Program-made: the position numbers and the translations under genes
Shown here: positions 1-8,385 of the stretch, piece by piece
Layout of the letters: each line of letters opens with the position of its first letter
Position numbering within the stretch: position 1 is the stretch's first letter
Notes under the pieces: generated by a model
Seen by the model: only the letters and a program-made list of their open reading frames with translations
What the model was told of the DNA's origin: nothing
The model's database searches: none
NCBI GenBank assembly: GCA_029213145.1
Contig: JARGNK010000006.1
Span: forward strand, 55,170-99,132
Length of the DNA: 43,963 nucleotides
Source: Rubripirellula sp.
Lineage (GTDB): Bacteria; Planctomycetota; Planctomycetia; Pirellulales; Pirellulaceae
Reading direction: 5' to 3'

Positions 1-1646
1 ATGAAGAAGAGCTAGAGGATGACGAAGAAGAGCTAGAGGATGACGAAGAAGAGCTCGAGGATGACGAAGAAGAGCTAGAGGATGACGAAGAAGAGCTAGA
101 GGACGATGAAGAAGAGCTAGAGGACGATGAAGAAGAGCTAGAGGATGATGAAGAAGAGCTAGAGGACGATGAAGAAGAGCTAGAGGACGATGAAGAAGCC
201 GACCAAGATCACAAGGTCGACGAGTTGAAGGCAGCGGAATCAGAAGAGGACGTCGGAGCAGGTGATGCTGGACAGTTTGAGCAAGACGGTGATTTCGAAG
301 CCGACGCGCAAGAGGCAGATCGAGAAGAGGTGAATGTCGCGGCTTTCCAACAGAAGTCAGCGAAGGGGGAGGCTGAGGCGGGTGCGGTCGACGAGACGGC
401 TGCGGCAACCGATGTGAGCGTTGCTGACATTGCTGAGCAATATTCAATTGCGGCAACTCCTTGGTCCGTGCGGCAGTTCACTGGCGTTCTGGTCCGTCAG
501 GATGCGGCTGGTATTGGGATGGTTGATGGACTGGCGGGACGGACGAGTGTGCTGGGGCTTGATTGCCCCGACGTAAGTGACGCAATTCGATCTGCGGCTG
601 GTGGCTACCAGGGCGATGCATCAGCGTTTGAAGATATCGATTCGAATGAAGCGGAAACGGACGCGGATGTTCTAGAATTAATCACCGAGGCCTTTGGTTC
701 CGTCGCGGGTGATCTGACGCACTCGGTGTTACTTTCGCCCTCTGCTGATCAGGCGGTAGAGGCGGCGATTATGTTGGCGCGGCGTTACCGCCCCCAACGA
801 GCATTTCGAACCGTCGCTTTGGTTGGCAGCGATCATGGCCGAACCATGCTGTGCCGAACTGCCAGCGGACGACCGGAGCTGCAAGAGGATTTGGGGCCTT
901 TGGTCGCAGGATTCTCGCACGTCCCAGCAGGTGACATCGATGCACTTGATGTCGCCGTCGATGACCAGACGGCTTGCGTCTTGATCTCACCGGTTCTCTG
1001 GAACTGTGGCGGTGAGGTGCTCGATGCAGCCTATTTGCAGGGTGTCAGGCGATTGTGCGATGAGCGGGGAGTGTTGTTGGCGGTCGATGAGACGCAGGTT
1101 GTGTTCGGTTCGACTGGGCATCCGATGGCGATTTCATCAATTGCCGAGGTCCGGCCAGACTTAGCAGTCTTTTCATCAGGATTATTTGGCGGTTTACCGG
1201 GTGGCATCACGCTCGCCTCGGAGCGGGTAACGGGGGCTTCCTCAGGGGTGATTAATGGGCAGCGAGGAACCGCTGGTCGTTACCCTTTGCTCGCGACCGT
1301 TTTGTCGGCCACGCTGTCGGCGATGCAGCAGCGTGGGCTACTTGATGCGGTTGCTTCGACGGCGGATGCTTTCGCTGTTGAATTAGCCGAATGTGTCAGC
1401 CGATTTGAATTTGTCCGAGACATTCAGATGCTCGGTTTATCGATCGGCCTAGAAACGGATCTCGAATCTGAATTGCTGGTCCGTGCTGCAAGGCAGCGAC
1501 AATTGCGTCTTGATGTTGCTGGTGAGACGGCAGTTCGAATTCAGCTGCCGCTGGTGGCGACTGAACAGGATCGTCGCCTCGTTGTTGAATTGATTGAAGC
1601 GACCATGGCGTCTATCCAGCTTTCCACCGCCGATTTGAGCGTTTAA
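1..1646 (+). CDS. Acidic heptad-repeat protein fused to a catalytically degenerate ArgD-like (class III) aminotransferase, 5'-partial
   Basis: The reading frame is open from the left edge (first full codon at base 3), so the start lies outside the window. It begins with nine EEELEDD heptads, continues through an acidic Ala/Glu/Asp-rich linker to about base 420, then a class III PLP aminotransferase fold. Family landmarks visible are [13 protein letters not shown], the PLP-ring aspartate in [15 protein letters not shown], and RGT near base 1265. The PLP Schiff-base lysine, normally in an LAK(S/G)LGGG context, is replaced: [12 protein letters not shown] has Ser at 1176-1178. The EP(I/V)QGEGG motif reads SPVLWNCGG, and the phosphate-binding GAEANEA reads SADQAVEA. 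Aminotransferase activity is therefore unlikely; a pseudoenzyme or regulatory role is inferred. argF begins 31 bases downstream, as an argD often does. A separate start at TTG 225 is possible but less likely, because the frame stays open upstream. Confidence 0.8.
   Translation, partial: EEELEDDEEELEDDEEELEDDEEELEDDEEELEDDEEELEDDEEELEDDEEELEDDEEELEDDEEADQDHKVDELKAAESEEDVGAGDAGQFEQDGDFEADAQEADREEVNVAAFQQKSAKGEAEAGAVDETAAATDVSVADIAEQYSIAATPWSVRQFTGVLVRQDAAGIGMVDGLAGRTSVLGLDCPDVSDAIRSAAGGYQGDASAFEDIDSNEAETDADVLELITEAFGSVAGDLTHSVLLSPSADQAVEAAIMLARRYRPQRAFRTVALVGSDHGRTMLCRTASGRPELQEDLGPLVAGFSHVPAGDIDALDVAVDDQTACVLISPVLWNCGGEVLDAAYLQGVRRLCDERGVLLAVDETQVVFGSTGHPMAISSIAEVRPDLAVFSSGLFGGLPGGITLASERVTGASSGVINGQRGTAGRYPLLATVLSATLSAMQQRGLLDAVASTADAFAVELAECVSRFEFVRDIQMLGLSIGLETDLESELLVRAARQRQLRLDVAGETAVRIQLPLVATEQDRRLVVELIEATMASIQLSTADLSV
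3..191 (+). repeat. Nine tandem 21-bp units encoding EEELEDD
   Basis: Nine exact-length 21-bp units run from base 3 to 191, differing only by synonymous changes (GATGAC, GACGAT, GATGAT; CTA or one CTC). On the + strand the two other frames carry TAG or TGA in every unit, so only one frame is open. The array continues beyond the left edge for an unknown length. The synonymous-only variation indicates selection on the encoded acidic heptads. Confidence 0.95.
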
Positions 1647-1677
1647 GTCCGAGAGTTTGATCTTGTTGAGAAACAAA

Positions 1678-2616
1678 ATGCAACATTTAGTCACTCTATT
1701 TGATATTTCACCCACGGATGTACGCAGGGTTCTTGCCACCGCTTTGGTCTTGAAGCAGCGATTGAAGAAGGGCGACCGCCCGGCTCTTTTGGAACGTCGC
1801 GTTTTGGCGATGTTGTTTGAAAAACCCAGTTTGCGGACGCGAGTCAGTTTTGAAACAGGCATTGCTCAGCTGGGAGGGACAAGTTTGTTCCTGGGGGAAG
1901 ATGTTGGTTGGGGGAAACGCGAGTCACCTTCCGATTTCACACAGGTTTTGGGACAGTTTGTCGACTGTGTCGTTTGCCGTGCTAAGTCGCATGATCGGGT
2001 CGAGCAGTTAGCAAGTTTTGATGCGCTGCCGGTGATCAATGGACTGACCGACGTCTGTCATCCGTGTCAGGCAGTCGCCGATGCGATGACGGTTCAGGAG
2101 AAATTTGGCGACTGTGCCGGGAAGCATCTCGTTTTTGTTGGTGATGGCAACAACGTCGCTAACTCGCTTGCGTTGATCTGCGCGATGTTAGACATGCGAT
2201 TTACGCTTGCGTGTCCAGATGGGTACGAAATGAATGCCGATTGGATTAGACGGATTGTCAAGGAATATCCCAACGCCAAGATCGATCGACAAGTTGACGC
2301 GAAGGCTGCCGTAGCCAATGCCGATGCAATCTACACCGATGTGTGGGCAAGCATGGGCCAGGAGGCTGAGGCGGCCGAACGCCGCGAAGCATTTGCCGCT
2401 TATCAGGTGAACGGTGACTTGATGGCAGCCGCGCCCAGTCACACGCGAGTGTTGCATTGCTTGCCAGCGATTCGTGGTGAGGAAATCACTGACGAAGTCA
2501 TGGACAGTGAACAAAGTGACGTAATTCAACAGGCGGGCAACCGAATGCATGCCCAAAAAGGAGTGCTGGTCTGGCTGCTCAATCAAGCTTGGATCGATCA
2601 AAATATCACTTTGTGA
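1678..2616 (+). CDS. argF: Ornithine carbamoyltransferase
   Basis: This is the cytoplasmic enzyme that joins carbamoyl phosphate to ornithine to give citrulline in arginine synthesis. The 312-residue length is usual. The carbamoyl-phosphate motif is SLRTR (family S-T/x-R-T-R) inside [12 protein letters not shown], followed by HPCQ, the ornithine-loop region [18 protein letters not shown], and the catalytic HCLP motif near the C-terminus. I chose ATG 1678, giving [11 protein letters not shown], which matches the family N-terminus; an in-frame TTG at 1657 would add seven residues of no family resemblance. It lies 31 bases after the ArgD-like gene and is probably co-transcribed with it. About 230 bases separate it from rph. 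Confidence 0.95.
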   Translation: MQHLVTLFDISPTDVRRVLATALVLKQRLKKGDRPALLERRVLAMLFEKPSLRTRVSFETGIAQLGGTSLFLGEDVGWGKRESPSDFTQVLGQFVDCVVCRAKSHDRVEQLASFDALPVINGLTDVCHPCQAVADAMTVQEKFGDCAGKHLVFVGDGNNVANSLALICAMLDMRFTLACPDGYEMNADWIRRIVKEYPNAKIDRQVDAKAAVANADAIYTDVWASMGQEAEAAERREAFAAYQVNGDLMAAAPSHTRVLHCLPAIRGEEITDEVMDSEQSDVIQQAGNRMHAQKGVLVWLLNQAWIDQNITL

Positions 2617-2847
2617 TTAACGTCGGCTTCGACAAACAATCTTGAACGATTCAACGTGATGTAGGAGCCTGTCGATCATGGTGATTCGTGATGCTTACCC
2701 ATCGTTCGGGATACTTACACTCGAGTTTCACTAACTTCACTGCGATCCAGTTTTTCCTGCTGGGTTGATGCCGAAAATTTTATCACCGCTTGTCCACGGG
2801 CAGCCCGATTGCCTGATCTCCTGTCCATTTCCAAGAGAGCTCCTCCA

Positions 2848-3543
2848 ATGCGATCTGCAGACCAATTACGCGAAGTTGTTATCCAGCGTGGATACTTGGA
2901 GAATCACCCCGCCAGTGTGTTGTACCGCAGCGGTCGCACCGTTGTGTTGTGCACGGCCTCCGTTGAGGCGTCCGTGCCACCTTGGCTGGTTGGCAAGGGG
3001 AAAGGCTGGGTTACGGCGGAATACAACATGCTGCCGGGCAGTACGAGCCCCAGGAAGCGACGAGATCGAGGTGGGAAGATCGATGGACGTACAACCGAAA
3101 TTCAGCGTTTGATTGGTCGGTCTCTTCGTTCGATCGTCGATCTGAAGCAGCTGGGTGAGCAAATGATTACGGTCGATTGTGATGTCTTGCAAGCCGATGG
3201 CGGTACGCGAACCGCATCGATCACTGGAGGCTTTATCGCACTGGCCGAGGCGGTCAAGCAGATTGCGCCCGATTCTTCAATCGGTTCTGGGCCGCTAATT
3301 GATTCTGTCGCTGCCATCAGTGTTGGTCTGATTGGCGATGAAGTTCGCTTGGATCTTGATTACGAACTTGATGCGGCGGCTGATGTCGACATGAACGTTG
3401 TGATGACGGGAAAAGGTCGGTTTGTCGAAATCCAGGGGACGGGCGAAGAAGCGACCTTTGATGATGAGCAATTAACTCAGATGCTTGGCTTGGCCAGGAA
3501 GGGCATCGCCGAGTTAACGGATCTGCAGGTGAACCAGCGGTGA
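2848..3543 (+). CDS. rph: Ribonuclease PH
   Basis: This phosphorolytic 3'-5' exoribonuclease trims tRNA 3' ends. The 231-residue protein carries the family blocks GWVTAEYNMLPGST, GRTTEIQRLIGRSLR, VDCDVLQADGGTRTASITGG, and a C-terminal region ending MLGLARKGIAEL. Only short N-terminal trimming distinguishes start choices: ATG 2848 has AAGAGAG eight bases upstream as a good ribosome-binding site, while an in-frame TTG at 2809 would add 13 residues. The Arg/Asp phosphate-binding and catalytic motifs appear intact. The gene converges on the VCBS operon with only 31 bases between stop codons, and I see no clear hairpin there. Confidence 0.94.
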   Translation: MRSADQLREVVIQRGYLENHPASVLYRSGRTVVLCTASVEASVPPWLVGKGKGWVTAEYNMLPGSTSPRKRRDRGGKIDGRTTEIQRLIGRSLRSIVDLKQLGEQMITVDCDVLQADGGTRTASITGGFIALAEAVKQIAPDSSIGSGPLIDSVAAISVGLIGDEVRLDLDYELDAAADVDMNVVMTGKGRFVEIQGTGEEATFDDEQLTQMLGLARKGIAELTDLQVNQR

Positions 3544-3574
3544 GTGAGCACGAGCGTTCATTGCTCTTTGCCAA

Positions 3575-4780
3575 TCACTTTGTGTTTTCGTACCAAACGA
3601 TGTTGTTGCTTCCTCGACCAGCAATCAGCAAATCGAGATCGCCGTCACGATCCATATCGATCGCCCGGATGTCATAGCTTTCCTGGTTTTCACCTACCAC
3701 GTGTTTTTGAAAGCGTCCCTTACCGTCGTTCTCGTACCAGGCTGCCTGTTTGCTTCCGAACGCGCACGTCGCCGCATCCAAGTCGCCATCGGCGTCCATG
3801 TCGACAACGACTAAGCAGTGAGGCTCCTGGATTTCCGCATCGATGTCATGCCGTTGCCACGTTGGTCCTTCGAACCAGACGACACCTTTGCCATGCCCCC
3901 GCGATGCCACAAAATCCATGGTACCATCGGCATTGACGTCTGCCGGGTGGATATTCGTTGCTCCTGGTTCGGTATCGCTAATCAAGTGTTTCTTCCAAGC
4001 GGTTTTTGGTAACGCAGAGGCTTCCCACCACGCAAACCAAGCGCCTTGTGAAGTCGCCTGAGGGCCCCCTTTGGCGCCGGTTGCAGCGTCGAGTCGCCCA
4101 TCGCCATTAACGTCCCCAACACCAATGTAATGCGTTAATCCAGGTGCATCTTGGTTGGCGAAAATATGAGGAGTCCAACGATCTGATGAACGGGGGTTCT
4201 TTGGGACTCGGAACCACGCGAGCGATTCGGGGTAAGGTGGTTTGGGCTGCGCGCTGGTAGCCAGTAGATCAAAATGTCCGTCTCCGTCGACGTCACCTTT
4301 GATCAACCCGTGAATGCCGTGGACGGTGTCATCGATCAAACGCTTTTGCCACCTCTGGGTTGCCCCTTTGGCCGGTTGTTCCAGCCAAATAATTTGACCG
4401 GGGTTGTAGCGGGCACCGATGTAGTCGAGGTCGCCGTCACCGTCGATATCAAAACACTCACTATGGATGTAGCGTTTTGAGCCGCTGTGCTGATCTAAGG
4501 TGACTTCGTCCCAATTCGGGGCGACGAATAATTGAGTCTTGTCACCAACATCCGAAATCACATCCGGCAGTCCATCACCAGTGAAGTCACCGGCGACCGC
4601 CGTCATCGCTTGTTCACCTTCGTGAATCACGTGCCTTACCCACTTGGGCGATTCCTGTGGTGATTGGACCGTCTGTGATTGGACCGTCTGTGATTGGACC
4701 GTCTGTGATTGGACGGGCGCAATGGAGGCAGCGGAAAGAGAAACTGCCGACAAGCCAATGGCGAGAAAACGTCGAAGCAT
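3575..4780 (-). CDS. Secreted FG-GAP/VCBS repeat protein
   Basis: The 401-residue protein starts with a signal peptide (MLRRFLAIGLSAVSLSAAS, cleavage near the Gln/Ser stretch), then a short VQSQT repeat linker and at least seven FG-GAP/VCBS-type blocks. Each block has a DxDxDGxxD calcium-binding loop, for example DFTGDGLPD, DIDGDGDLD, DVDGDGHFD, DVNGDGRLD, DVNADGTMD, DMDADGDLD and DMDRDGDLD. These predict a seven-bladed, Ca-stabilised beta-propeller outside the cytoplasm. Such proteins are common in planctomycetes and usually bind ligands or partners; the substrate cannot be told. It is the last gene of a three-gene operon, 21 bases after the CxxCH cyclase-fold gene. Confidence 0.9.
   Translation of the reverse strand: MLRRFLAIGLSAVSLSAASIAPVQSQTVQSQTVQSQTVQSPQESPKWVRHVIHEGEQAMTAVAGDFTGDGLPDVISDVGDKTQLFVAPNWDEVTLDQHSGSKRYIHSECFDIDGDGDLDYIGARYNPGQIIWLEQPAKGATQRWQKRLIDDTVHGIHGLIKGDVDGDGHFDLLATSAQPKPPYPESLAWFRVPKNPRSSDRWTPHIFANQDAPGLTHYIGVGDVNGDGRLDAATGAKGGPQATSQGAWFAWWEASALPKTAWKKHLISDTEPGATNIHPADVNADGTMDFVASRGHGKGVVWFEGPTWQRHDIDAEIQEPHCLVVVDMDADGDLDAATCAFGSKQAAWYENDGKGRFQKHVVGENQESYDIRAIDMDRDGDLDLLIAGRGSNNIVWYENTK
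4661..4714 (-). repeat. 15-bp tandem repeat encoding TVQSQ units
   Basis: TGATTGGACCGTCTG is repeated exactly three times (4661, 4676, 4691) with a partial fourth copy to 4714. On the coding (minus) strand this gives TVQSQ units directly after the signal peptide of the VCBS protein. Exact identity of the copies indicates recent expansion in a linker that tolerates length change. Confidence 0.95.
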
Positions 4781-4801
4781 GGTCTAACTTGGCAAGAGGA
4801 G

Positions 4802-5848
4802 CTATTCGAGTAATCCGATCACCGCCCAGCCGGTACCCCAGTAATTCGAGGTAGGTGTCGGTTTGTCACGTGTTTTTTGCTTGGTCCCCGGTACGTTCCA
4901 CGATCCATCGTCCCGTTGAGTTCGGATCAAGAATTGATCCGCTGCAGCAACGCTTGATTCAATTTCCTCTGGCGGAGAGGTGTACCGGAGAGCGTATATC
5001 GCCATCCCCGTCGCTAAAGCGTCGCTCGTTTCAGCAGACAGCCACCCCCAACCTCCGTCTTCGTTTTGCCGATCAATTAAATCGCGGCGGAGTGTGGCTA
5101 AATCTAATTCCTTAACGTGCTGTGACAGTAGGAGTCGTACGGCGAGGTACTCGGTTGAAAGAGGTTGATCGTTTTGGGTCATCGCGAGCGCTGATTCGCG
5201 GTCTGTCGGTGACTTGTCCTGCCTAGTCAGTGCGAGCAGCGTCCACATCACGGTGACCTGTGTGGTTTCCTGCTTGGGGCGTTTTTGAGCGGGTAGCTGG
5301 CCGCAAGCGCGCCAAGATCCATCGGCTGCCTGATTTTGGATCAAGGCGGACGTGAATTGGTTTTTCCACATCGCCCCAGAGGGTTTCGGCGGTGGGGCCG
5401 AAGGGTTCGGCGGTGGGGCTGAGGCTTGGTCACTGTCAGCGGCCAATAACAGCATGTTCAATGTATCGATGTTGCTGGCAAGCGTTTGATCGACATCCTG
5501 CTCTTCGCGTTCGTTGGGTCGAACGAATGCTGCTGGAGTGACAGACCATTCTTGCCATTTCCGAAGCCGCTCCGAATCGACTTCAAAACCGCGCTGCTGA
5601 GCGGCCGATAGACTCCAGAGCATGGTCGGCACTTGATGGCACGACACGCAGCCACGTTTTTCAATCCACCCTTCCCCTTTGCTCCAAAGATAGGGAAGTG
5701 CCTTTGTTACTGTTTGCTGAACGGCGACCGAGCGAGTCACCGACGGTTCCTCGGCTCGCCCCACACGTGGGGCGAGAACGAGTGCCGATAGGATGATCAT
5801 CGCGGGCGTGATCGAAGTGGACCGGCTGGTCTGCCGTTTCGCAAACAC
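4802..5848 (-). CDS. Exported terpenoid-cyclase-fold (prenyltransferase/squalene oxidase repeat) protein with a CxxCH motif
   Basis: This 348-residue protein has an N-terminal signal region, then a CVSCH motif (C67-x2-C70-H71) suited to covalent c-type heme attachment. The rest is alpha/alpha-toroid sequence of the squalene cyclase/prenyltransferase type: DGSWRACGQ, the QW-like NEDGGWGW, ATGMAIYALR, DDGSWNVPG and NYWGTGWAVIGLL. The catalytic DxDD of squalene-hopene cyclase is not seen, so terpene cyclisation is not supported. A planctomycete family with this CxSCH-plus-toroid layout exists, with no assigned function as far as I know. A Pro-rich linker (APPPNPSAPPPKPSG) comes from a 21-bp duplication at 5382-5423. 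Gene spacing (15 bases upstream, 21 downstream) shows co-transcription with the TlpA-like and VCBS genes. Confidence 0.85.
   Translation of the reverse strand: MFAKRQTSRSTSITPAMIILSALVLAPRVGRAEEPSVTRSVAVQQTVTKALPYLWSKGEGWIEKRGCVSCHQVPTMLWSLSAAQQRGFEVDSERLRKWQEWSVTPAAFVRPNEREEQDVDQTLASNIDTLNMLLLAADSDQASAPPPNPSAPPPKPSGAMWKNQFTSALIQNQAADGSWRACGQLPAQKRPKQETTQVTVMWTLLALTRQDKSPTDRESALAMTQNDQPLSTEYLAVRLLLSQHVKELDLATLRRDLIDRQNEDGGWGWLSAETSDALATGMAIYALRYTSPPEEIESSVAAADQFLIRTQRDDGSWNVPGTKQKTRDKPTPTSNYWGTGWAVIGLLE
5382..5423 (-). repeat. 21-bp tandem duplication in a Pro-rich linker
   Basis: Two adjacent 21-bp units (5382-5402 and 5403-5423) differ at a few bases and encode APPPNPS and APPPKPS in the toroid protein. 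They form a flexible linker after the heme-motif region. Confidence 0.85.
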
Positions 5849-5863
5849 GATTTGCAGCAGTGG

Positions 5864-7066
5864 CTATTTGGTTTCTGCTGTGTCTTCTTCTTCGCTTTCC
5901 TCAGGTTCGACGGGGTCGCCGAGCATGTCCTGCAACAAGCGATCCAATTCTTTCCCGCGAGCTCGCAGCGAAACAACTTTACCTTCTTGGTCGACCAAGA
6001 TTGCAGTGGGGATGCCGGAAACACCGTAGTACTGGACCAGAGGCGCGTCCCAACCTCGTTCCCCATCTTTATCGCTAAAAATGTTCGACCAAGTTAATTC
6101 TTGTTGAGCAACATACTTTTCGCAGGCTGCGAGTGTGTTATCGAGATTGATTCCAACAATTTCGAAGCCCTTCGATTGGTAACCGACCAAGTTACGCTTC
6201 ATGTTGGGGACTTCGGCGCGGCATGGGCCACACCAGCTCGCCCAGAAATCGACGAGCACAACTTTGCCGCGATAAGCTTCCCAGTCAAACTTTTCGCCGG
6301 TTGTTGTCAGGCCGTTGAGTTCCATGAAATTACCAGGCAACCGGATACGTCGAGCCGAACCGAGTGTTCGTTCTGCGCGGCTCTTGAGGACCTCGTCATC
6401 GGAGATGCTCATCATGGCGGCCAAGTCTTCGTATAGCGAAGCTGCGATCTCTTTGTTCTGTGAGTTGCCGATCGCTTGCGCGAGCGAGGAGCCAAGGGAG
6501 TAGCCTTCGCGGTTCAATTGATCGCCAGCGAGGGTCTTCCATTCGGTGATCAGTTGCAGCTGTTCCTCTTTGGAACTCGATTGCGCGGCGGAGATTTTGG
6601 TTTTGAAAATCTCTTTTGCGGCAACTGCTTTGATTTCAGGCCGGTCGTCCTGTTCCAGCTCTTCGACCAGCTTTTTTAAGCTCGCTTTCGCATCGGCATC
6701 GTATCGAGATACAAAGGCGAGGGCGGAAAGCTGTTCGGTGATTGCTTTCAACTCGTTATCGAGGGCAACGCCTTCGGTCTTGCGGATCTTGTCTGCCGCA
6801 GCTGCTGCCGCCTTCGCAACTTTCATGACGGATTGCAGGTTGCGACCGCGTTGTCGTTTTACATTGTTGATGAATTGAAATAATTCTTCGACCGTAGCAT
6901 CTTCAGGTACGGCCAGCGGATCGGGTTTCTCGTCCGCGGCTTGCTCACCATCTTTGGCGGCGTTGTCTTGCGCGGTGGCGATCGAGAAATTGGCAAGTGG
7001 CAAACAGCATGTCATCGCGACGACGAGCATCAGCCGATGACGCATCGTGTTCGAAGTAAAGACCAT
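5864..7066 (-). CDS. Exported TlpA-like thioredoxin-fold protein
   Basis: This is a 400-residue secreted or membrane-tethered thiol-disulfide oxidoreductase. The N-terminus (MRHRLMLVVAMTCCLPLANF) is a signal peptide. Residues about 40-255 are alpha-helical and Glu/Lys/Ala-rich, as in planctomycete redoxins. The C-terminal TlpA/redoxin domain has the active site WCGPC (C279, C282) in VVLVDFWASWCGPCRAE, then GFEIVGINLD and the cis-Pro region GVSGIPTAILVDQEG. A very acidic tail (EPEESEEEDTAE) ends it. Start ATG 7066 has GAGGG six bases upstream; an in-frame Met at 7045 is an alternative. It is first in an operon with the CxxCH protein. TlpA-like proteins reduce apocytochrome cysteines, which fits that partner, but this link is inferred. 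Confidence 0.88.
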   Translation of the reverse strand: MVFTSNTMRHRLMLVVAMTCCLPLANFSIATAQDNAAKDGEQAADEKPDPLAVPEDATVEELFQFINNVKRQRGRNLQSVMKVAKAAAAAADKIRKTEGVALDNELKAITEQLSALAFVSRYDADAKASLKKLVEELEQDDRPEIKAVAAKEIFKTKISAAQSSSKEEQLQLITEWKTLAGDQLNREGYSLGSSLAQAIGNSQNKEIAASLYEDLAAMMSISDDEVLKSRAERTLGSARRIRLPGNFMELNGLTTTGEKFDWEAYRGKVVLVDFWASWCGPCRAEVPNMKRNLVGYQSKGFEIVGINLDNTLAACEKYVAQQELTWSNIFSDKDGERGWDAPLVQYYGVSGIPTAILVDQEGKVVSLRARGKELDRLLQDMLGDPVEPEESEEEDTAETK

Positions 7067-7289
7067 CGGGGGCCCTCAAAAAGTTAATAGAAGGGAATAC
7101 GCCGCCCGCACTTCAGGATCGGCCAAGTTAAGAGTCTACCGCTCGTGGCGGTCGCGCACAAACCTCTGCGTTCAAACTGGTGCAGTCTGATCGCAAATCT
7201 CCCAGTGCCGAATTCGCTTAAAAACCCTGTTTTTGAGAGGTGCCCGCGAAGTTTGTGGGGGATTTTGCATGGAAAGTGGGCGGCTCATT

Positions 7290-7408
<119 letters not shown>

Positions 7409-7500
7409 GGCCCAGTTTCTGCTCGCTGGCCTGTTTCCATTGTCCCTAGCCGCGTCCCGGGGTCAGTTGGGCCTGACGTTCATTTCGAAGCTCCTTGACG

Positions 7501-7590
7501 CGGCAGAATTCGATTGCCGGCAGAATTCGAGGCAGTTTTCCGTTTCGCCGGTCAAGGTTCCCAGGTCATGTCAAGATTCCCAGGTCATGT
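7501..7590. repeat. Two pairs of short direct repeats
   Basis: CGGCAGAATTCGA occurs at 7501-7513 and 7518-7530 (17-base period). TTCCCAGGTCATGT occurs at 7558-7571 and 7577-7590 (19-base period). Both look like small tandem duplications; no function is visible. Confidence 0.85.
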
Positions 7591-7776
7591 GTCAATCAAG
7601 CCAAGCTGGATGCTCGCCTCCAGCGACGTCACCGGTTGATCGGGCCGTGTGCCAGAGAACCCCAGTCTCTTGCGTGCTTCGTACAGAGGTAATTGCGGCA
7701 GCCGATTCGGAGCAACCGACCCTGGGCAGTCGGTCAAACACTGTCAGTCGTTATGCCGCGAGAACGCGATTTGGTT

Positions 7777-8385
7777 CTAGGGCTGCTCGCTCTGGTAAAT
7801 CGCAGGATTCAGCGAAGGATCGTTGTACATTTTCATCTGCCGATAAGTTCGATGCTGTTTTCGTTCGGCAAAGATATCGTCAATGAGTTGTTGCAGCGAT
7901 TTGGACAGGTCTTCGTGTTGTTGACGGCATAGTGCAATCCGGTCCGCTACCTTTTCGCGATGTTCATCATCGGCGTCTTCTCGGTCGACCTGTTCCTGGT
8001 AGTGGTATAGGCGAAGCGACATGATTGACAAGCGATCAATGGCGCTGCCGGTGGTCTCGGTGTTGACCGGGGCCTCGGGCGCATTGATACCTCGCTGGCA
8101 GAGAATTTCGGTCAGCGCATCATCGATTTTTTCGATTGTGTCATTACGGGCCTGGTTCAGCTTGTCGATGGCCCGTTTGACATCTGCGATTTCCTGGTCC
8201 GTCGCCGAGCGACTGCGAGCTTTGTCTTCCTCATGCCACAGGCGGTAGTTGAACTCATGCTGCGTGCAAACCAAAGCTTGAATCCCCTCGTATGGATTCG
8301 CGATTGGTTCACGATGCCACCGTTCGACGGTCTCCATCTGCAGTCGGGTTAATTCGTTGACGGCTGGGAATTCGGAGTTCGTCAT
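7777..8385 (-). CDS. DUF4254 domain protein
   Basis: This is a 202-residue soluble, charged, mostly helical protein without signal peptide. It carries the DUF4254 signature: a WHxxP...NPYEG start, then QHEFNYRLWHEEDKARS, followed by DQEIADVKRAIDKLNQ and RNDTIEKIDDAL. The molecular function of DUF4254 is unknown. Its start ATG shares one base with the ilvC stop (TAATG, 8383-8387), so its translation is probably coupled to ilvC. In Bacteroidetes I recall DUF4254 near glycosyltransferases, so this pairing with branched-chain amino acid genes is notable. Confidence 0.88.
   Translation of the reverse strand: MTNSEFPAVNELTRLQMETVERWHREPIANPYEGIQALVCTQHEFNYRLWHEEDKARSRSATDQEIADVKRAIDKLNQARNDTIEKIDDALTEILCQRGINAPEAPVNTETTGSAIDRLSIMSLRLYHYQEQVDREDADDEHREKVADRIALCRQQHEDLSKSLQQLIDDIFAERKQHRTYRQMKMYNDPSLNPAIYQSEQP

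Noticed and set aside
1657..1677. Upstream TTG start for argF
   Set aside because: Adds seven residues not seen in the family; ATG 1678 gives the usual N-terminus.
4802..5848. Calling the toroid protein a squalene-hopene cyclase
   Set aside because: It is about half the expected length and lacks the catalytic DxDD motif, while having a CxxCH motif.
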